The translations under genes and the position numbers were made by a program. This document shows positions 1 to 37,000 of a DNA stretch of 64,000 nt, in pieces; positions within the stretch are counted from its first letter, which is position 1, and each line of letters starts with the position of its first letter. The notes under the pieces are model-generated. The model saw nothing but the letters and a program-made list of their open reading frames with translations, was not told the DNA's origin and ran no database searches. Origin of the DNA: Leptodactylus fallax (taxonomy: Eukaryota; Chordata; Amphibia; Anura; Leptodactylidae); assembly GCA_947044405.1 (NCBI GenBank), contig CAMRHE010001082.1, forward strand, positions 167,380-231,379, written 5' to 3'.

Positions 1-30
1 TGATGGAACAACTGCCCCCATTGTTCACAT

Positions 31-48
31 CATACTGGGAGTTGTAGT
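31..48 (-). promoter_or_regulatory. ZNF143/Staf-like binding motif (SBS)
   Basis: On the minus strand the bases read ACTACAACTCCCAGTATG, close to the known ZNF143/Staf motif ACTACAATTCCCAGAATGC. The motif is common both in vertebrate promoters and inside interspersed repeats. No gene start is visible beside it, so a function here is only a possibility. Confidence 0.35.
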
Positions 49-600
49 TCATCCAGTGTAATTCTTGGCAATCGTTTTTTTGATATTTGGAATTATTTTT
101 CATGGCACGACATTACAAGCTTCAGGCACAAAATATAAAACCCCAGCCCGTGCACCAGGAAGCTATGGCTGAGCATTGTATATGCACAATGCATCAGTAT
201 ATCATGTCTGCTACATGTGTATGGAGCCTGATATGGGGTCTCGGGGACTTACCTGTTGATATAATGCAGGTGAGTAGGACTGCGGTTACAGTCAGCTGCA
301 TGGTCCTCATCCTTCGTTTGGCCATGATGTGACGTGACCCCGTCTGTAACCCTTTCATGAGATTATCCCGGCCTCAGCTGGGGTAAGTCCTGTGTCAGTC
401 AGATAGATCAGCTCCAGCAGTGAGGGGGTTAATGCCGTCAATCATTAGCCAAGAGCGGAGGCTTGTTTGGTCAGACAGAGGGACAGAAGTCCAGGGGGCA
501 GAAAATAGGAGGCCTTGTGCCCTCTCACTGCCCCTAGTGGCTGCTGCAGCATCAGCACCCTGCCCTCCCCAGACTCTAGTGCCAGCTCCTGCCCAAGAAG
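49..600. other. Intergenic sequence, nothing recognised
   Basis: Non-repetitive sequence at the left edge, downstream of hsd3b. I see no conserved reading frame, RNA gene or mobile element end. The short open frames look like chance. Confidence 0.5.
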
Positions 601-2893
601 ATGGAGACAAGGGGGCACAGGCAGCCCCGGAGACAAGGGGGGCACAGGCAGCCCCGGAGACAAGGGGGGCACATTCAGCCCCGGAGACAAGGGGGGCACA
701 GGCAGCCCCGGAGACAAGGGGGGCACAGGCAGCCCCGGAGACAAGGGGGGCACAGACAGCCCCGGACACATGGGAGGCACAGGCAGCCCCGCACACAAGA
801 GGGGCACAGACAGACCCGGACACAAGGGAGGCACAGGGAGCCCCGGACACAAGGGGGGCACAGGGAGCCCCGGACACAAGAGGGGCACAGACAGACCCGG
901 ACACAAGGGGGGCACAGGTAGCCCCGGACACAAGGGAGGCACAGACATCCCCGGACAAAAGGGAGGCACAGGGAGCCCCGGACACAAGGGGGCACAGACA
1001 TCCCCGGACACAAGGGGGGCACAGGCAACCCCTGATACAAGGAGGGCACAGGCAGCCCCGGACACAAGGGGGGCACAGGCAGCCCCGGACACAAGAGGGG
1101 CACAGACAGACCCGGACACAAGGGAGGCACAGGGAGCCCTGAACACAAGGGGGGCACAGGGAGCCCCGGACACAAGGGGGGCACAGGGAGCCCCGGACAC
1201 AAGAGGGGCACAGACAGCCCCGGAGACAAGGGGGGCACAGGGAGCCCCGGACACAAGAGGGGCACAGGGAGCCCCGGACACAAGGGGGGCACAGACAGCC
1301 CCGGACACAAGGGGGGCACAGGGAGCCCCGGACACAAGAGGGGCACAGACAGACCCGGACACAAGGGGGGCACAGGCAGCCCCGGAGACAAGGGGGGCAC
1401 AGACAGCCCCGGAGACAGGGGGGCACAGACAGCCCCGGACACAAGGGGGCACAACACCCCGGACAAAGGGAGGCACAGGGAGCCCCGGACACAAGGGGGC
1501 ACAGACAGACCCGGACACAAGGGGGGCACAGGCAGCCCCGGACACAAGGGGGGCACAGACAGCCCCGGACACAAGGGGGGCACAGACAGCCCCGGACACA
1601 AGGAGGGCACAGACATCCCCGGACAAAAGGGAGGCACAGGGAGCCCCGGACACAAGGGGGCACAGACATCCCCGGAGACAAGGAGGGCACAGACATCCCC
1701 GGACACAAGGGGGGCACAGACATCCCCGGAGACAAGGAGGGCACAGACATCCCCGGAGACAAGGAGGGCACAGACATCCCCGGAGACAAGGGGCACAGGC
1801 AGCCCCGGACACAAGGGAGGCACAGGCAGCCCCGGACACAAGTGGGCACAGACATCCCCGGAGACAAGGGGGGCACAGGGAGCCCCGGACACAAGGGGGC
1901 ACAGACATCCCCGGAGACAAGGGGGGCACAGACAGCCCCGGACACAAGGGGGGCACAGGCAGCCCCGGACACAAGGGGGGCACAGACAGCCCCGGACACA
2001 AGGGGGGCACAGGCAGCCCCGGACACAAGGGGGGCACAGGGAGCCCCGGACACAAGGGGGGCACAGACAGCCCCGGACACAAGGGGGGCACAGACAGCCC
2101 CGGACACAAGGGGGGCACAGACATCCCCCGAGACAAGCGGGCACAGGCAGCCCCGGACACAAGGGAGGCACAGGCAGCCCCAGACACAAGGGAGGCACAG
2201 GCAGCCCGGACACAAGGGAGGCACAGACATCCCCGGAGACAAGGGGGCACAGGCAGCCCTGGACACAAGGGAGGCACAGACATCCCCGGAGACAAGGGGG
2301 GCACAGACACCCCCCGGACACAAGGGGGGCACAGGCAGCCCCGGACACAAGGGGGGCACAGGCAGCCCCGGACACAAAGGAGGGCACAGACAGCCCCGGA
2401 CACAAGGGAGGCACAGACATCCCCGGAGACAAGGGGGGCACAGACACCCCCGGACACAAGGGGGGCACAGGCAGCCCCGGACACAAGGGGGGCACAGGCA
2501 GCCCCGGACACAAAGGAGGGCACAGACAGCCCCGGACACAAGGGGGCACAGACATCCCTGGAGACAAGGGGGGCACAGACATCCCCGGAGACAAGGGGAG
2601 CACAGACAGGCCCGGACACAAGGGGGGCATAGACAGGCCCGGACACAAGGGGGGCACAGACAGCCCCGGACACAAGGGGGGCACAGACAGCCCCGGACAC
2701 AAGGGAGGCACAGACACCCCCGGACACAAGGGGGGCTCAGACAGGCCCGGACACAAGGGGGGCACAGACAGCCCCGGACACAAGGAGGGCACAGACAGCC
2801 CCAGACACAAGGGGGAAACAGACAGCCCCGGACGCAAGAGGGGAACAGACAGCCCCGGACACAAGAGGCGAACAGACAGCCCCGGACACAAGG
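601..2893. repeat. 27-bp minisatellite, about 85 copies
   Basis: The unit is close to GGGCACAGACAGCCCCGGACACAAGGG. Common variants are CAGGCAGCC, CAGGGAGCC, CAGACATCC and GGAGACAAG. Because 27 is a multiple of three, several frames on both strands stay open for hundreds of codons (for example 515-2632 plus and 675-3023 minus). Their Pro/Cys- or Gly/Thr/Asp-rich products are simple translations of the repeat, not proteins. The array lies about 1.9 kb downstream of the hsd3b stop codon. Confidence 0.95.
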
Positions 2894-2936
2894 AGTATGT
2901 GCAGTATGTGAGAGAGATGAGACATGGGGAGCAGTA

Positions 2937-4537
2937 CAATGGGGAAAAAAAGTATTTAGTCAGCCACCAATTGTGCAAGTTCTCCCACCTATAAAGATGA
3001 GGCCGGCCTGTAATTGTCATCATAGGTAGACCTCAACTATGAGAGACAAAATGAGAAAACTAATCCAGAAAATCACATTGTCTGATTTTTTAAATAATTT
3101 ATTTGCAAATTATGGTGGAAAATAAGTATTTGGTCAATAACAAAAGTTCATCTCAATACTTTGTTCTATCTCCTTTGTTGGCAATGACAGAGGTGAAACG
3201 TTTTCTGTAAGTCTTCACAAGGTTGGCACACACTGTTGCTGGTATGTTGGCCCATTCCTCCATGCAGATCTCCTCTAGAGCAGGGATGTTTTGGGGCTGT
3301 CGCTGGACAACACGGACTTTCAACTCCCTCCAAAGGTTTTCTATGGGGCTGAGATCTGGAGACTGGCTAGGCCACTCCAGGACCTTGAAATGCTTCTTAC
3401 GAAGCCGCTCCTTCGTTGCCCTGGCGGTGTGCTTGGGATCATTGTCATGCTGAAAGACCCAGCCACGTTTCATCTTCAGTGCCCTTGCTGATGGAAGGAG
3501 GTTTGTACTCAAAATCTCACGATACATGGCCCCATTCATGCTTTCATGTACACGGATCAGTCGTCCTGGTCCCTTTGCAGAGAAACAGCCCCATACATGA
3601 TGTTGCCCCCCCATGCTTCACAGTAGGTATGGTGTTCTCTGGATACAACTCAGCATTCACTCTCCTCCAAACACCACGAGTTGTGTTTCTACCAAACAGT
3701 TCTACTTTGGTTTCATCTGACCATATGACATTCTCCCAATACTCTTCTGGAACATCCAAATGCTCTCTAGCAAACTTCAGACGGGCCCGGATATGTACTG
3801 GCTTAAGCAGGGGGACACGTCTGGCACTGCAGGATCTGAGTCCCTGGCGGCGTAGTGTGTTACTGACGGTAGCCTTTGTTACGTTAGTCCCAGCTTTCTG
3901 CAGGTCACTCACTAGGTCCCCCCGTGGGGTTCTGGGATTTTTGCTCACCGTTCTTGTGATCATTTTGACCCCACGGGGTGAGATCTTGCGTGGAGCCCCT
4001 GATGGAGGGAGATTATCAGTGGTCTTGTATGTCTTCCATTTTCTAATTATTGCTCCCACAGGTGATTTCTTCACACCAAGCTGCTTGCCTATTGCAGATT
4101 CAGTCTTCCCAGCCTGGTGCAGGGCTACCATTTTGTTTCTGGTCCTTCCACAGCTCTTTGGTCTTCACCATAGTGGAGTTTGGAGTGTGACTGTTTGAGG
4201 TTGTGGACAAGAGTCTTTTATACTGATAACAATGTCATACAGGAGCCATTACTACAGGTAATGAGTGGAGGACAGAGGAGCCTCTTAAAGGAGAAGTTAC
4301 AGGGCTGGGAGAGACAGAAATCTTGCTTGTTTGTAGGTGACCAAATACTTATTTTCCACCACAATTTGCAAATAAATTCTTAAAAAATCAGACAATGTGA
4401 TTTTCTGGATTAGTTTTCTCATTGTGTCTCTCATAGTTGAGGTCTACCTATGATGACAATTACAGGCCGGCCTCATCTTTATAAGGGGGAGAACTTGCAC
4501 AATTGGTGGCTGACTAAATACTTTTTTTTCCCCAATG
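2937..4537 (-). mobile_element. Tc1-like DNA transposon with ~200-bp IR/DR ends
   Basis: The element is bounded by TA duplications at 2935-2936 and 4538-4539. Inverted ends of about 200 bp (2937-3137 and 4339-4537) match closely. Each carries an outer copy (AGTATTTAGTCAGCCACC) and an inner copy (AAGTATTTGGTCA) of the presumed transposase site, the IR/DR layout known from Sleeping Beauty-type elements. The transposase lies on the minus strand and is broken. The good end match suggests a fairly recent, non-autonomous insertion. Confidence 0.93.
3153..4171 (-). pseudogene. Tc1-like DD34E transposase, frameshifted
   Basis: This is a cut-and-paste transposase, now dead. The ATG at 4171 opens MVKTKELWKDQ, then a frameshift near 4130 moves the frame; the helix-turn-helix region continues in 4131-3544, and a second frameshift near 3545-3614 leads into the 3614-3153 frame. 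The DDE triad is visible as [16 protein letters not shown] and SPIENLW, with 34 residues between the second D and the E (DD34E). Summed length is about 340 codons, normal for the family. Both breaks are small indels. Confidence 0.93.
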
Positions 4538-4707
4538 TATGTGAGAGAGATTGGACATGGGGAGCAGTATGTGAGAGAGATGGGGAGCAGTATGTGAGAG
4601 AGATGGGGAGCAGTATGTGATAGATTAGGGCATTGTGAGCACTCCCCTAGACCACCAGGAATACTGACACAGAGGAGACTGAGAGTCATGCATTTTTCGG
4701 AGATCTC

Positions 4708-4713
4708 TTTATT
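4708..4713 (-). terminator. hsd3b poly(A) signal AATAAA
   Basis: The plus strand reads TTTATT, so the transcript has AATAAA about 127 nt after the hsd3b stop codon. It is the first such hexamer downstream and gives a short 3' UTR. Confidence 0.65.
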
Positions 4714-4839
4714 ATCAGTGGTAATATAAGTGAATCAGGAGGTAATTTGAGGACTTCCAACTACAAGCACCAGCAAGATTCGCCTATATTTGTGCTCTCA
4801 CCCAGGCTGAACATTTCCTGCCCCCTATGTCTCCACTCT

Positions 4840-29588
<24,749 letters not shown>

Positions 29589-30514
29589 GGTGACTGCAGA
29601 TCTTTAGGGTTGTCAGGAGTCAGAGGAGTGTGGACGGGGACATGGAGGAAGAGGAATCACAACGCTGGACCAGATTACACTACAGCAATCCTTAGGGGTG
29701 TGCAGAGCTATATGCCAGTCACCCCTCCATGCCCAGCCCCCTCCCCATCCATCTGAAGGTCGGACGGTATCCTTGACTGCGGGGCCCCTTCCCCCTGTGT
29801 AGGGCTCCGGATATCTGGACCAGCAAGGCACAAGTATTGGCACTGTGCATTAATTCCTGCAAAAATAAGTGAATCCTGAGAGTGAGACTTGTGTGTCCAG
29901 TATTAAAAGTCCAGAAGCCATAGTCAGTCTGTATCAGTTTCTGGGAAAGCTGGGTCACAACTGCTATGTGAACTGTAATGGAACATAATATTGAAGAGCA
30001 GCAAAAGGCTTACGATTCCCGGACTGACATTTATGAGGGATTATTTGGTTGATTGACTATTTACTTTTTCTTACTTGGCAGAATAAATTTGGATGGAGTA
30101 TACGGGCGCTAGCTGGGGGTGCGAGACTACCTGATATAAGAAAGGTGTACATACATTAGATAGTATGTAGACGCAGGGAACCTGCTATCTGAATGCTCGC
30201 ATTGCAGCCCCAAATTATACCACCAAACATTGTCCAAATAACAGCGTCATATAGTGCACACAGACTGAGATTCATTTTCAGTACCCACTAATAATACCAT
30301 CAATCTATGCCAAATAATACTCCCAAACTGTGTGCATGCATTAATGATAGTTATAGTGTGAATAATACGGCCGTACCCTGCCCAAATAGAAGTATCACAT
30401 ATCACCGCTATTCAGTGCATAAGTAATACAATAATGATATTCATAGCTCGAATAATACCATCACACAGTGTCCAAATAACACTACTGCATCATGTACCCC
30501 CACAGTATGCTATT
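29589..30514. other. hsd3b 5' flank, no exon or promoter identified
   Basis: This should hold the hsd3b leader and possibly its promoter. I find no convincing TATA box or non-coding exon by eye. 30200-30500 has diverged AATAATACC-type repetition with phrases such as ATAGTGCA and CCAAATAA recurring. Confidence 0.4.
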
Positions 30515-30742
30515 CAGCAGGTATTGGAGTGCAGCAGGTTTTGGGGTTTAGCAGGTATTGGGGTGCAGAAGGAATTGGTGTGCAGCAGGAATTGGGGTGC
30601 AGCAGGTATTGGAGTGCAGCAGGTATTGGAGTGCAGCAAGTTTTGGGGTGTAGCAGGTATTGGGGTGCAGCAGGAATTGGAGTGCAGCAAGTTTTGGGGT
30701 GTAGCAGGTATTGGTATGTAGCAGGTATTGGGGTGTTGGTTC
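30515..30742. repeat. 17-bp minisatellite, about 13 copies
   Basis: The unit is GGTGCAGCAGGTATTGG with variants GGAATTGG, AGTTTTGG and TGTAGC. It lies about 0.9 kb upstream of the hsd3b start codon. The 17-bp period shifts the frame each unit; the open frames seen are products of repetition. Confidence 0.9.
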
Positions 30743-31078
30743 TGTTCACATTAAGGGGTAAGTGTTGATACAGGACGGTGCAATCCCTGCTCGGTTTGAT
30801 GTGGCGTTTATTTTGCCTTTTACTGTTAATATACTGTATATATAATAAATTATATGTTTTAATTATGCTAATTACATAGGATGAAGATTACAACAGAAGA
30901 CCTAGAGTTGTCACTGCCCCGCCCCCTTGTGTAGGTCCTGGTCCATCATATTCAATTTCACACTTTCCTCACGACAACCTCAAGGAGATCCAACCAATAA
31001 GATCAAGATCTTCCACTCATCCATAACCCCAAGAAGGGTTAAATCATGCAGTGTCCTACCTACTCCTCGGCACTGCAT
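30743..31078. other. Spacer between arrays
   Basis: A/T-rich single-copy DNA between the 17-bp and 30-bp arrays, with TATATATAATAAATTATATG near 30838. Nothing coding is seen. Confidence 0.5.
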
Positions 31079-34000
31079 GTATTAGTTTAGGGGGTCTGGT
31101 CTGGGGTCTGTATTAGTTTAGGGGGTCTGGTCTGGGGTCTGTATTAGTTTAGGGGGTCTGGTCTGGGGTCTGTATTAGTTTAGGGGGTCTGGTCTGGGGT
31201 CTGTATTAGTTTAGGGGGTCTGGTATGGGGTCTGTATTAGTTTAGGGGTCTGGTCTGGGGTCTGTATTAGTTTAGGGGTCTGGTCTGGGCTCTGTATTAG
31301 TTTAGGGGCCTGGTCTGGGGTCTGTATTAGTTTAGGGGTCTGGTCTGGGGTCTGTATTAGTTTAGGGGTCTGGGGTCTGTATTAGTTTAGGGGTCTGGTC
31401 TGGGGTCTGTATTAGTTTAGGGGGTCTGGTCTGGGGTCTGTATTAGTTTAGGGGGTCTGGTCTGGGGTCTGTATTAGTTTAGGGGGTCTGGTCTGGGGTC
31501 TGTATTAGTTTAGGGGTCTGGTCTGGGGTCTGTATTAGATTAGAGGTCTGGTCTGGGGTCTGTATTAGTTTAGGGGGTCTGGTCTGGGGTCTGTATTAGT
31601 TTAGGAGTCTGGTCTGGGGTCTGTATTAGTTTAGGGGTCTGGTCTGGGATCTGTATTAGTTTAGGGGTCAGGTCTGGGGTCTGTATTAGTTTAGGGGTCT
31701 GGTCTGGGGTCTGTATTAGTTTAGGGGTCAGGTCTGGGGTCTGTATTAGTTTAGTGGTCTGCTCTGGGGTCTGTATTAGTTTAGAGGTCTGGTCTGAGGT
31801 CTGTATTAGTTTAGGGGTCTGGTCTGGGGTCTGTATTAGTTTAGGGGTCTGGTCTGGAGTCTGTATTAGTTTAGGGGTCTGGTCTGGGGTCTGTATTAGT
31901 TTAGGGGTCTGGTATGGGGTCTGTATTAGTTTAGGGGTCTGGTCTGGGCTCTGTATTAGTTTAGGAGTCTGGTCTGGGGTCTGTATTAGTTTAGGGGTCT
32001 GGTCTGGGATCTGTATTAGTTTAGGGGTCAGGTCTGGGGTCTGTATTAGTTTAGGGGTCTGGTCTGGGGTCTGTATTAGTTTAGGAGTCTGGTATGGGGT
32101 CTGTATTAGTTTAGGGGTCTGGTCTGGGATCTGTATTAGTTTAGGGGTCAGGTCTGGGGTCTGTATTAGTTTAGGGGTCTGGTCTGAGATCTGTATTAGT
32201 TTAGAGGTCTGGTCTGGGGTCTGTATTAGTTTAGGGGTCAGGTCTGGGGTCTGTATTAGTTTAGGGGTCTGATCTGGGGTCTGTATTAGTTTAGGGGTCT
32301 GGTCTGGGGTCTGTATTAGTTTAGGGGGTCTGGTATGGGGTCTGTATTAGTTTAGGGGTCTGGTCTGGGGTCTGTATTAGTTTAGGGGTCTGGTCTAGGC
32401 TCTGTATTAGTTTAGGGGCCTGGTCTGGTGTCTGTATTAGTTTAGGGGTCTGGTCTGGGGTCTGTATTAGTTTAGGGGTCTGGGGTCTGTATTAGTTTAG
32501 GGGTCTGGTCTGGGGTCTGTATTAGTTTAGGGGTCTGGTCTGGGGTCTGTATTAGTTTAGGGGTCTCTTCTGGGCTCTGTATTAGTTTAGGGGGTCTGGT
32601 CTGGGGTCTGTATTAGTTTAGGGGGTCTGGGGTCTGTATTAGTTTAGGGGGTCTGGTCTGGGGTCTGTATTAGTTTAGGGGTCTGGTCTGGGGTCTGTAT
32701 TAGATTAGAGGTCTGGTCTGGGGTCTGTATTAGTTTAGGGGGTCTGGTCTGGGGTCTGTATTAGTTTAGGAGTCTGGTCTGGGGTCTGTATTAGTTTAGG
32801 GGTCTGGTCTGGGATCTGTATTAGTTTAGGGGTCAGGTCTGGGGTCTGTATTAGTTTAGGGGTCTGGTCTGGGGTCTGTATTAGTTTAGGGGTCAGGTCT
32901 GGGATCTGTATTAGTTTAGTGGTCTGCTCTGGGGTCTGTATTAGTTTAGAGGTCTGGTCTGAGGTCTGTATTAGTTTAGGGGTCTGGTCTGGAGTCTGTA
33001 TTAGTTTAGGGGTCTGGTCTGGGGTCTGTATTAGTTTAGGGGTCTGGTATGGGGTCTGTATTAGTTTAGGGGTCTGGTCTGGGCTCTGTATTAGTTTAGG
33101 AGTCTGGTCTGGGGTCTGTATTAGTTTAGGGGTCTGGTCTGGGATCTGTATTAGTTTAGGGGTCAGGTCTGGGGTCTGTATTAGTTTAGGGGTCTGGTCT
33201 GGGGTCTGTATTAGTTTAGGAGTCTGGTCTGGGGTCTGTATTAGTTTAGGGGTCTGGTCTGGGATCTGTATTAGTTTAGGGGTCAGGTCTGGGGTCTGTA
33301 TTAGTTTAGGGGTCTGGTCTGGGGTCTGTATTAGTTTAGGGGTCAGGTCTGGGGTCTGTATTAGTTTAGTGGTCTGCTCTGGGGTCTGTATTAGTTTAGA
33401 GGTCTGGTCTGAGGTCTGTATTAGTTTAGGGGTCTGGTCTGGAGTCTGTATTAGTTTAGGGGTCTGGTCTGGGGTCTGTATTAGTTTAGGGGTCTGGTCT
33501 GGAGTCTGTATTAGTTTAGGGGTCTGGTCTGAGGTCTGTATTAGTTTAGGGGGTCTGGTATGGGGTCTGTATTAGTTTAGGGGTCTGGTCTGGGGTCTGT
33601 ATTAGTTTAGGGGTCTGGTCTGGGCTCTGTATTAGTTTAGGGGCCTGATCTGGGGTCTGTATTAGTTTAGGGGTCTGGTCTGGGGTCTGTATTAGTTTAG
33701 GGGTCTGGGGTCTGTATTAGTTTAGGGGTCTGTATTAGTTTAGGAGTCTGGTCTGGGGTCTGTATTAGTTTAGGGGTCTGGTCTGGGATCTGTATTAGTT
33801 TAGGGGTCAGGTCTGGGATCTGTATTAGTTTAGGGGTCTGGTCTGGGGTCTGTATTAGTTTAGGGGTCTGGTCTGGGGTCTGTATTAGTTTAGTGGTCTG
33901 CTCTGGGGTCTGTATTAGTTTAGAGGTCTGGTCTGAGGTCTGTATTAGTTTAGGGGTCTGGTCTGAGGTCTGTATTAGTTTAGGGGTCAGGTCTGGGGTC

Positions 34001-37000
34001 TGTATTAGTTTAGGGGTCTGATCTGGGGTCTGTATTAGTTTAGGGGTCTGGTCTGGGGTCTGTATTAGTTTAGGGGGTCTGGTCTGGGGTCTGTATTAGT
34101 TTAGGGGTCTGGCCTGGGGTCTGTATTACTTTAGGGGTCTGGTCTGGGCTCTGTATTAGTTTAGGGGCCTGGTCTGGTGTCTGTATTAGTTTAGGGGTCT
34201 GGTCTGGGGTCTGTATTAGTTTAGGGGTCTGGGGTCTGTATTAGTTTAGGGGTCTGGTCTGGGGTCTGTATTAGTTTAGGGGGTCTGGTCTGGGGTCTGT
34301 ATTAGTTTAGGGGGTCTGGTCTGGGGTCTGTATTAGTTTAGGGGTCTGGTCTGGGGTCTGTATTAGATTAGAGGTCTGGTCTGGGGTCTGTATTAGTTTA
34401 GGGGGTCTGGTCTGGGGTCTGTATTAGTTTAGGAGTCTGGTCTGGGGTCTGTATTAGTTTAGGGGTCTGGTCTGGGATCTGTATTAGTTTAGGGGTCAGG
34501 TCTGGGGTCTGTATTAGTTTAGGGGTCTGGTCTGGGGTCTGTATTAGTTTAGGGGTCAGGTCTGGGGTCTGTATTAGTTTAGTGGTCTGCTCTGGGGTCT
34601 GTATTAGTTTAGGGGTCTGGTCTGGGGTCTGTATTAGATTAGAGGTCTGGTCTGGGTTCTGTATTAGTTTAGGGGGTCTGGTCTGGGGTCTGTATTAGTT
34701 TAGGAGTCTGGTCTGGGGTCTGTATTAGTTTAGAGGTCTGGTGTGGAGTCTGTATTAGTTTAGGGGTCTGGTCTGGGGTCTGTATTAGTTTAGGGGTCTG
34801 GTCTGGGGTCTGTATTAGTTTAGAGGTCTAGTCTGTGGTCTGTATTAGTTTAGGGGTCTGGTCTGGGGTCTGTATTAGTTTAGAGGTCTGGTCTGGGGTC
34901 TGTATTAGTTTAGGGGTCTGGTCTGGGGTCTGTATTAGTTTAGGGGTCTGGTCAGGGGTCTGTATTAGTTTAGGGGTCTGGTCTGGGGTCTGTATTAGTT
35001 TAGGAGTCTGGTCTGGGGTCTGTATTAGTTTAGGGGGTCTGAGGTCTGTATTAGTTTAGGGGTCTGGTCTGGGGTCTGTATTAGTTTAGGGGTCTGGTCT
35101 GGGGCATGTATTAGTTTAGAGGTCTGGTCTGGGGTCTGTATTAGTTTAGGGGTCTGGGGTCTGTATTAGTTTAGGGGTTTGGTCTGGGACCTGTATTAGT
35201 TTAGGGGTCTGGTCTAGGGTCTGTATTAGTTTAGGGGTCTGGTCTGGGGTCTTTATTAGTTTAGAGGTCTGGTCTGGGGTCTGTATTAGTTTAGGGGTCT
35301 GGTCTGGGTTCTGTATTAGTTTAGGGGGTCTGGTCTGTGGTCTTTGTTAGTTTAGGGGGTCTGGTCTGGGGTCTGTATTAGTTTAGGGGTCTGGTCTGGG
35401 GTCTCTATTAGTTTAGGGGTCTGGTCTGGGGTCTGTATTAGTTTAGGGGTCTGGTCTGGGGTCTGTATTAGTTTACGGGTCTGGTCTGGGGTCTGTATTA
35501 GTTTAGGGGTCTGGTCTGGGGTCTGTATTAGTTTTAGGGGTTTGGTCTGGGGTCTGTATTAGTTTAGGGGTCTGGTCTGGGGTCTGTATTAGTTTAGGGG
35601 TCTGGTCTGGGGTCTGTATTAGTTTAGGGGTCTGGTCTGGGGTCTGTATTAGATTAGAGGTCTGGTCTGGGGTCTGTATTAGTTTAGAGGTCTGGTCTGA
35701 GGTCTGTATTAGTTTAGGGGTCTGGTCTGGGGTCTGTATTAGTTTAGGGGTCTGGTTTGGGGTCTGTATTAGTTTAGGGGTCTGGTCTGGAGTCTGTATT
35801 AGTTTAGGGGTCTGCTCTGGGGTCTGTATTAGTTTAGAGGTCTGGTCTGGGGTCTGTATTAGTTTAGGGGTCTGGTCTGGGGTCTGTATTAGTTTAGGGG
35901 TCTGGTTTGGGGTCTGTATTAGTTTAGGGGTCTGGTCTGGGGTCTGTATTAGATTAGAGGTCTGGTCTGGGGTCTGTATTAGTTTAGAGGTCTGTTCTGA
36001 GGTCTGTATTAGTTTAGAGGTCTGGTCTGGGGTCTGTATTAGTTTAGGGGTCTGGTCTGGGGTCTGTATTAGTTTAGGGGTCTGGTCTGGGGTCTGTATT
36101 AGTTTAGAGGTCTGGTCTGGGGTCTGTATTAGTTTAGGGGTCTGGTCTGGGCTCTGTATTAGATTAGAGGTCTGGTCTGAGGTCTGTATTAGTTTAGAGG
36201 TCTGGTCTGGGGTCTGTATTAGTTTAGAGGTCTGGTCTGAGGTCTGTATTAGTTTAGAGGTCTGGTCTGGGGTCTGTATTAGTTTAGGGGTCTGGTCTGG
36301 GGTCTGTATTAGTTTAGGGGTCTGGTCTGGGGTCTGTATTAGTTTAGGGGTCTGGTCTGGGGTCTGTATTAGTTTAGGGGTCTGGTCTGGGGTCTGTATT
36401 AGTTTAGGGGTCTGGTCTGGGGTCTGTATTAGTTTAGGGGTCTGGTCTGGGGTCTGTATTAGTTTAGAGGCCTGGTCTGGGGTCTGTATTAGTTTAGAGG
36501 TCTGGTCTGGGGTCTGTATTAGTTTAGGGGTCTGGTCTGGGCTCTGTATTAGTTTAGAGGTCTGGTCTGAGGTCTGTATTAGTTTAGAGGTCTGGTCTGG
36601 GGTCTGTATTAGTTTATGCGGTCTGGTCTGGGGTCTGTATTAGTTTAGGGGTCTGGTCTGGGGTCTGTATTAGTTTAGGGGTCTGGTCTGGGTTCTGTAT
36701 TAGTTTAGAGGTCTGGTCTGGGGTCTGTATTAGTTTAGGGGTCTGGTCTGGGGTCTGTATTAGTTTAGTGGTCTGGTCTGGGGTCTGTATTAGTTTAGGG
36801 GTCTGGTCTGGGGTCTGTATTAGATTAGAGGTCTGGTCTGGGGTCTGTATTAGTTTAGAGGTCTGGTCTGGGGTCTGTATTAGTTTAGGGGTCTGGTCTG
36901 GGGTCTGTATTAGTTTAGTGGTCTGGTCTGGGGTCTGTATTAGTTTAGGGGTCTGGTCTGGGGTCTGTATTAGATTAGAGGTCTGGTCTGGGATCTGTAT

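Larger units (their letters stand above)
2894..4640. repeat. Short 23-bp repeat split by a Tc1 insertion
   Basis: Units of about 23 bp (GGGGAGCAGTATGTGAGAGAGAT) lie at 2894-2936 and 4538-4640 and are separated only by the transposon. The intact units right of the element show the empty site as GAGCAGTATGTGAG, so one TA was duplicated. Confidence 0.75.

Noticed and set aside
395..3029. Overlapping open frames of 240 to 782 codons on both strands
   Set aside because: They only translate the 27-bp repeat. The composition is periodic, there is no start context, and several frames overlap each other.
3223..4383. Plus-strand frames across the Tc1 element (up to 260 codons)
   Set aside because: Antisense shadows of the minus-strand transposase.
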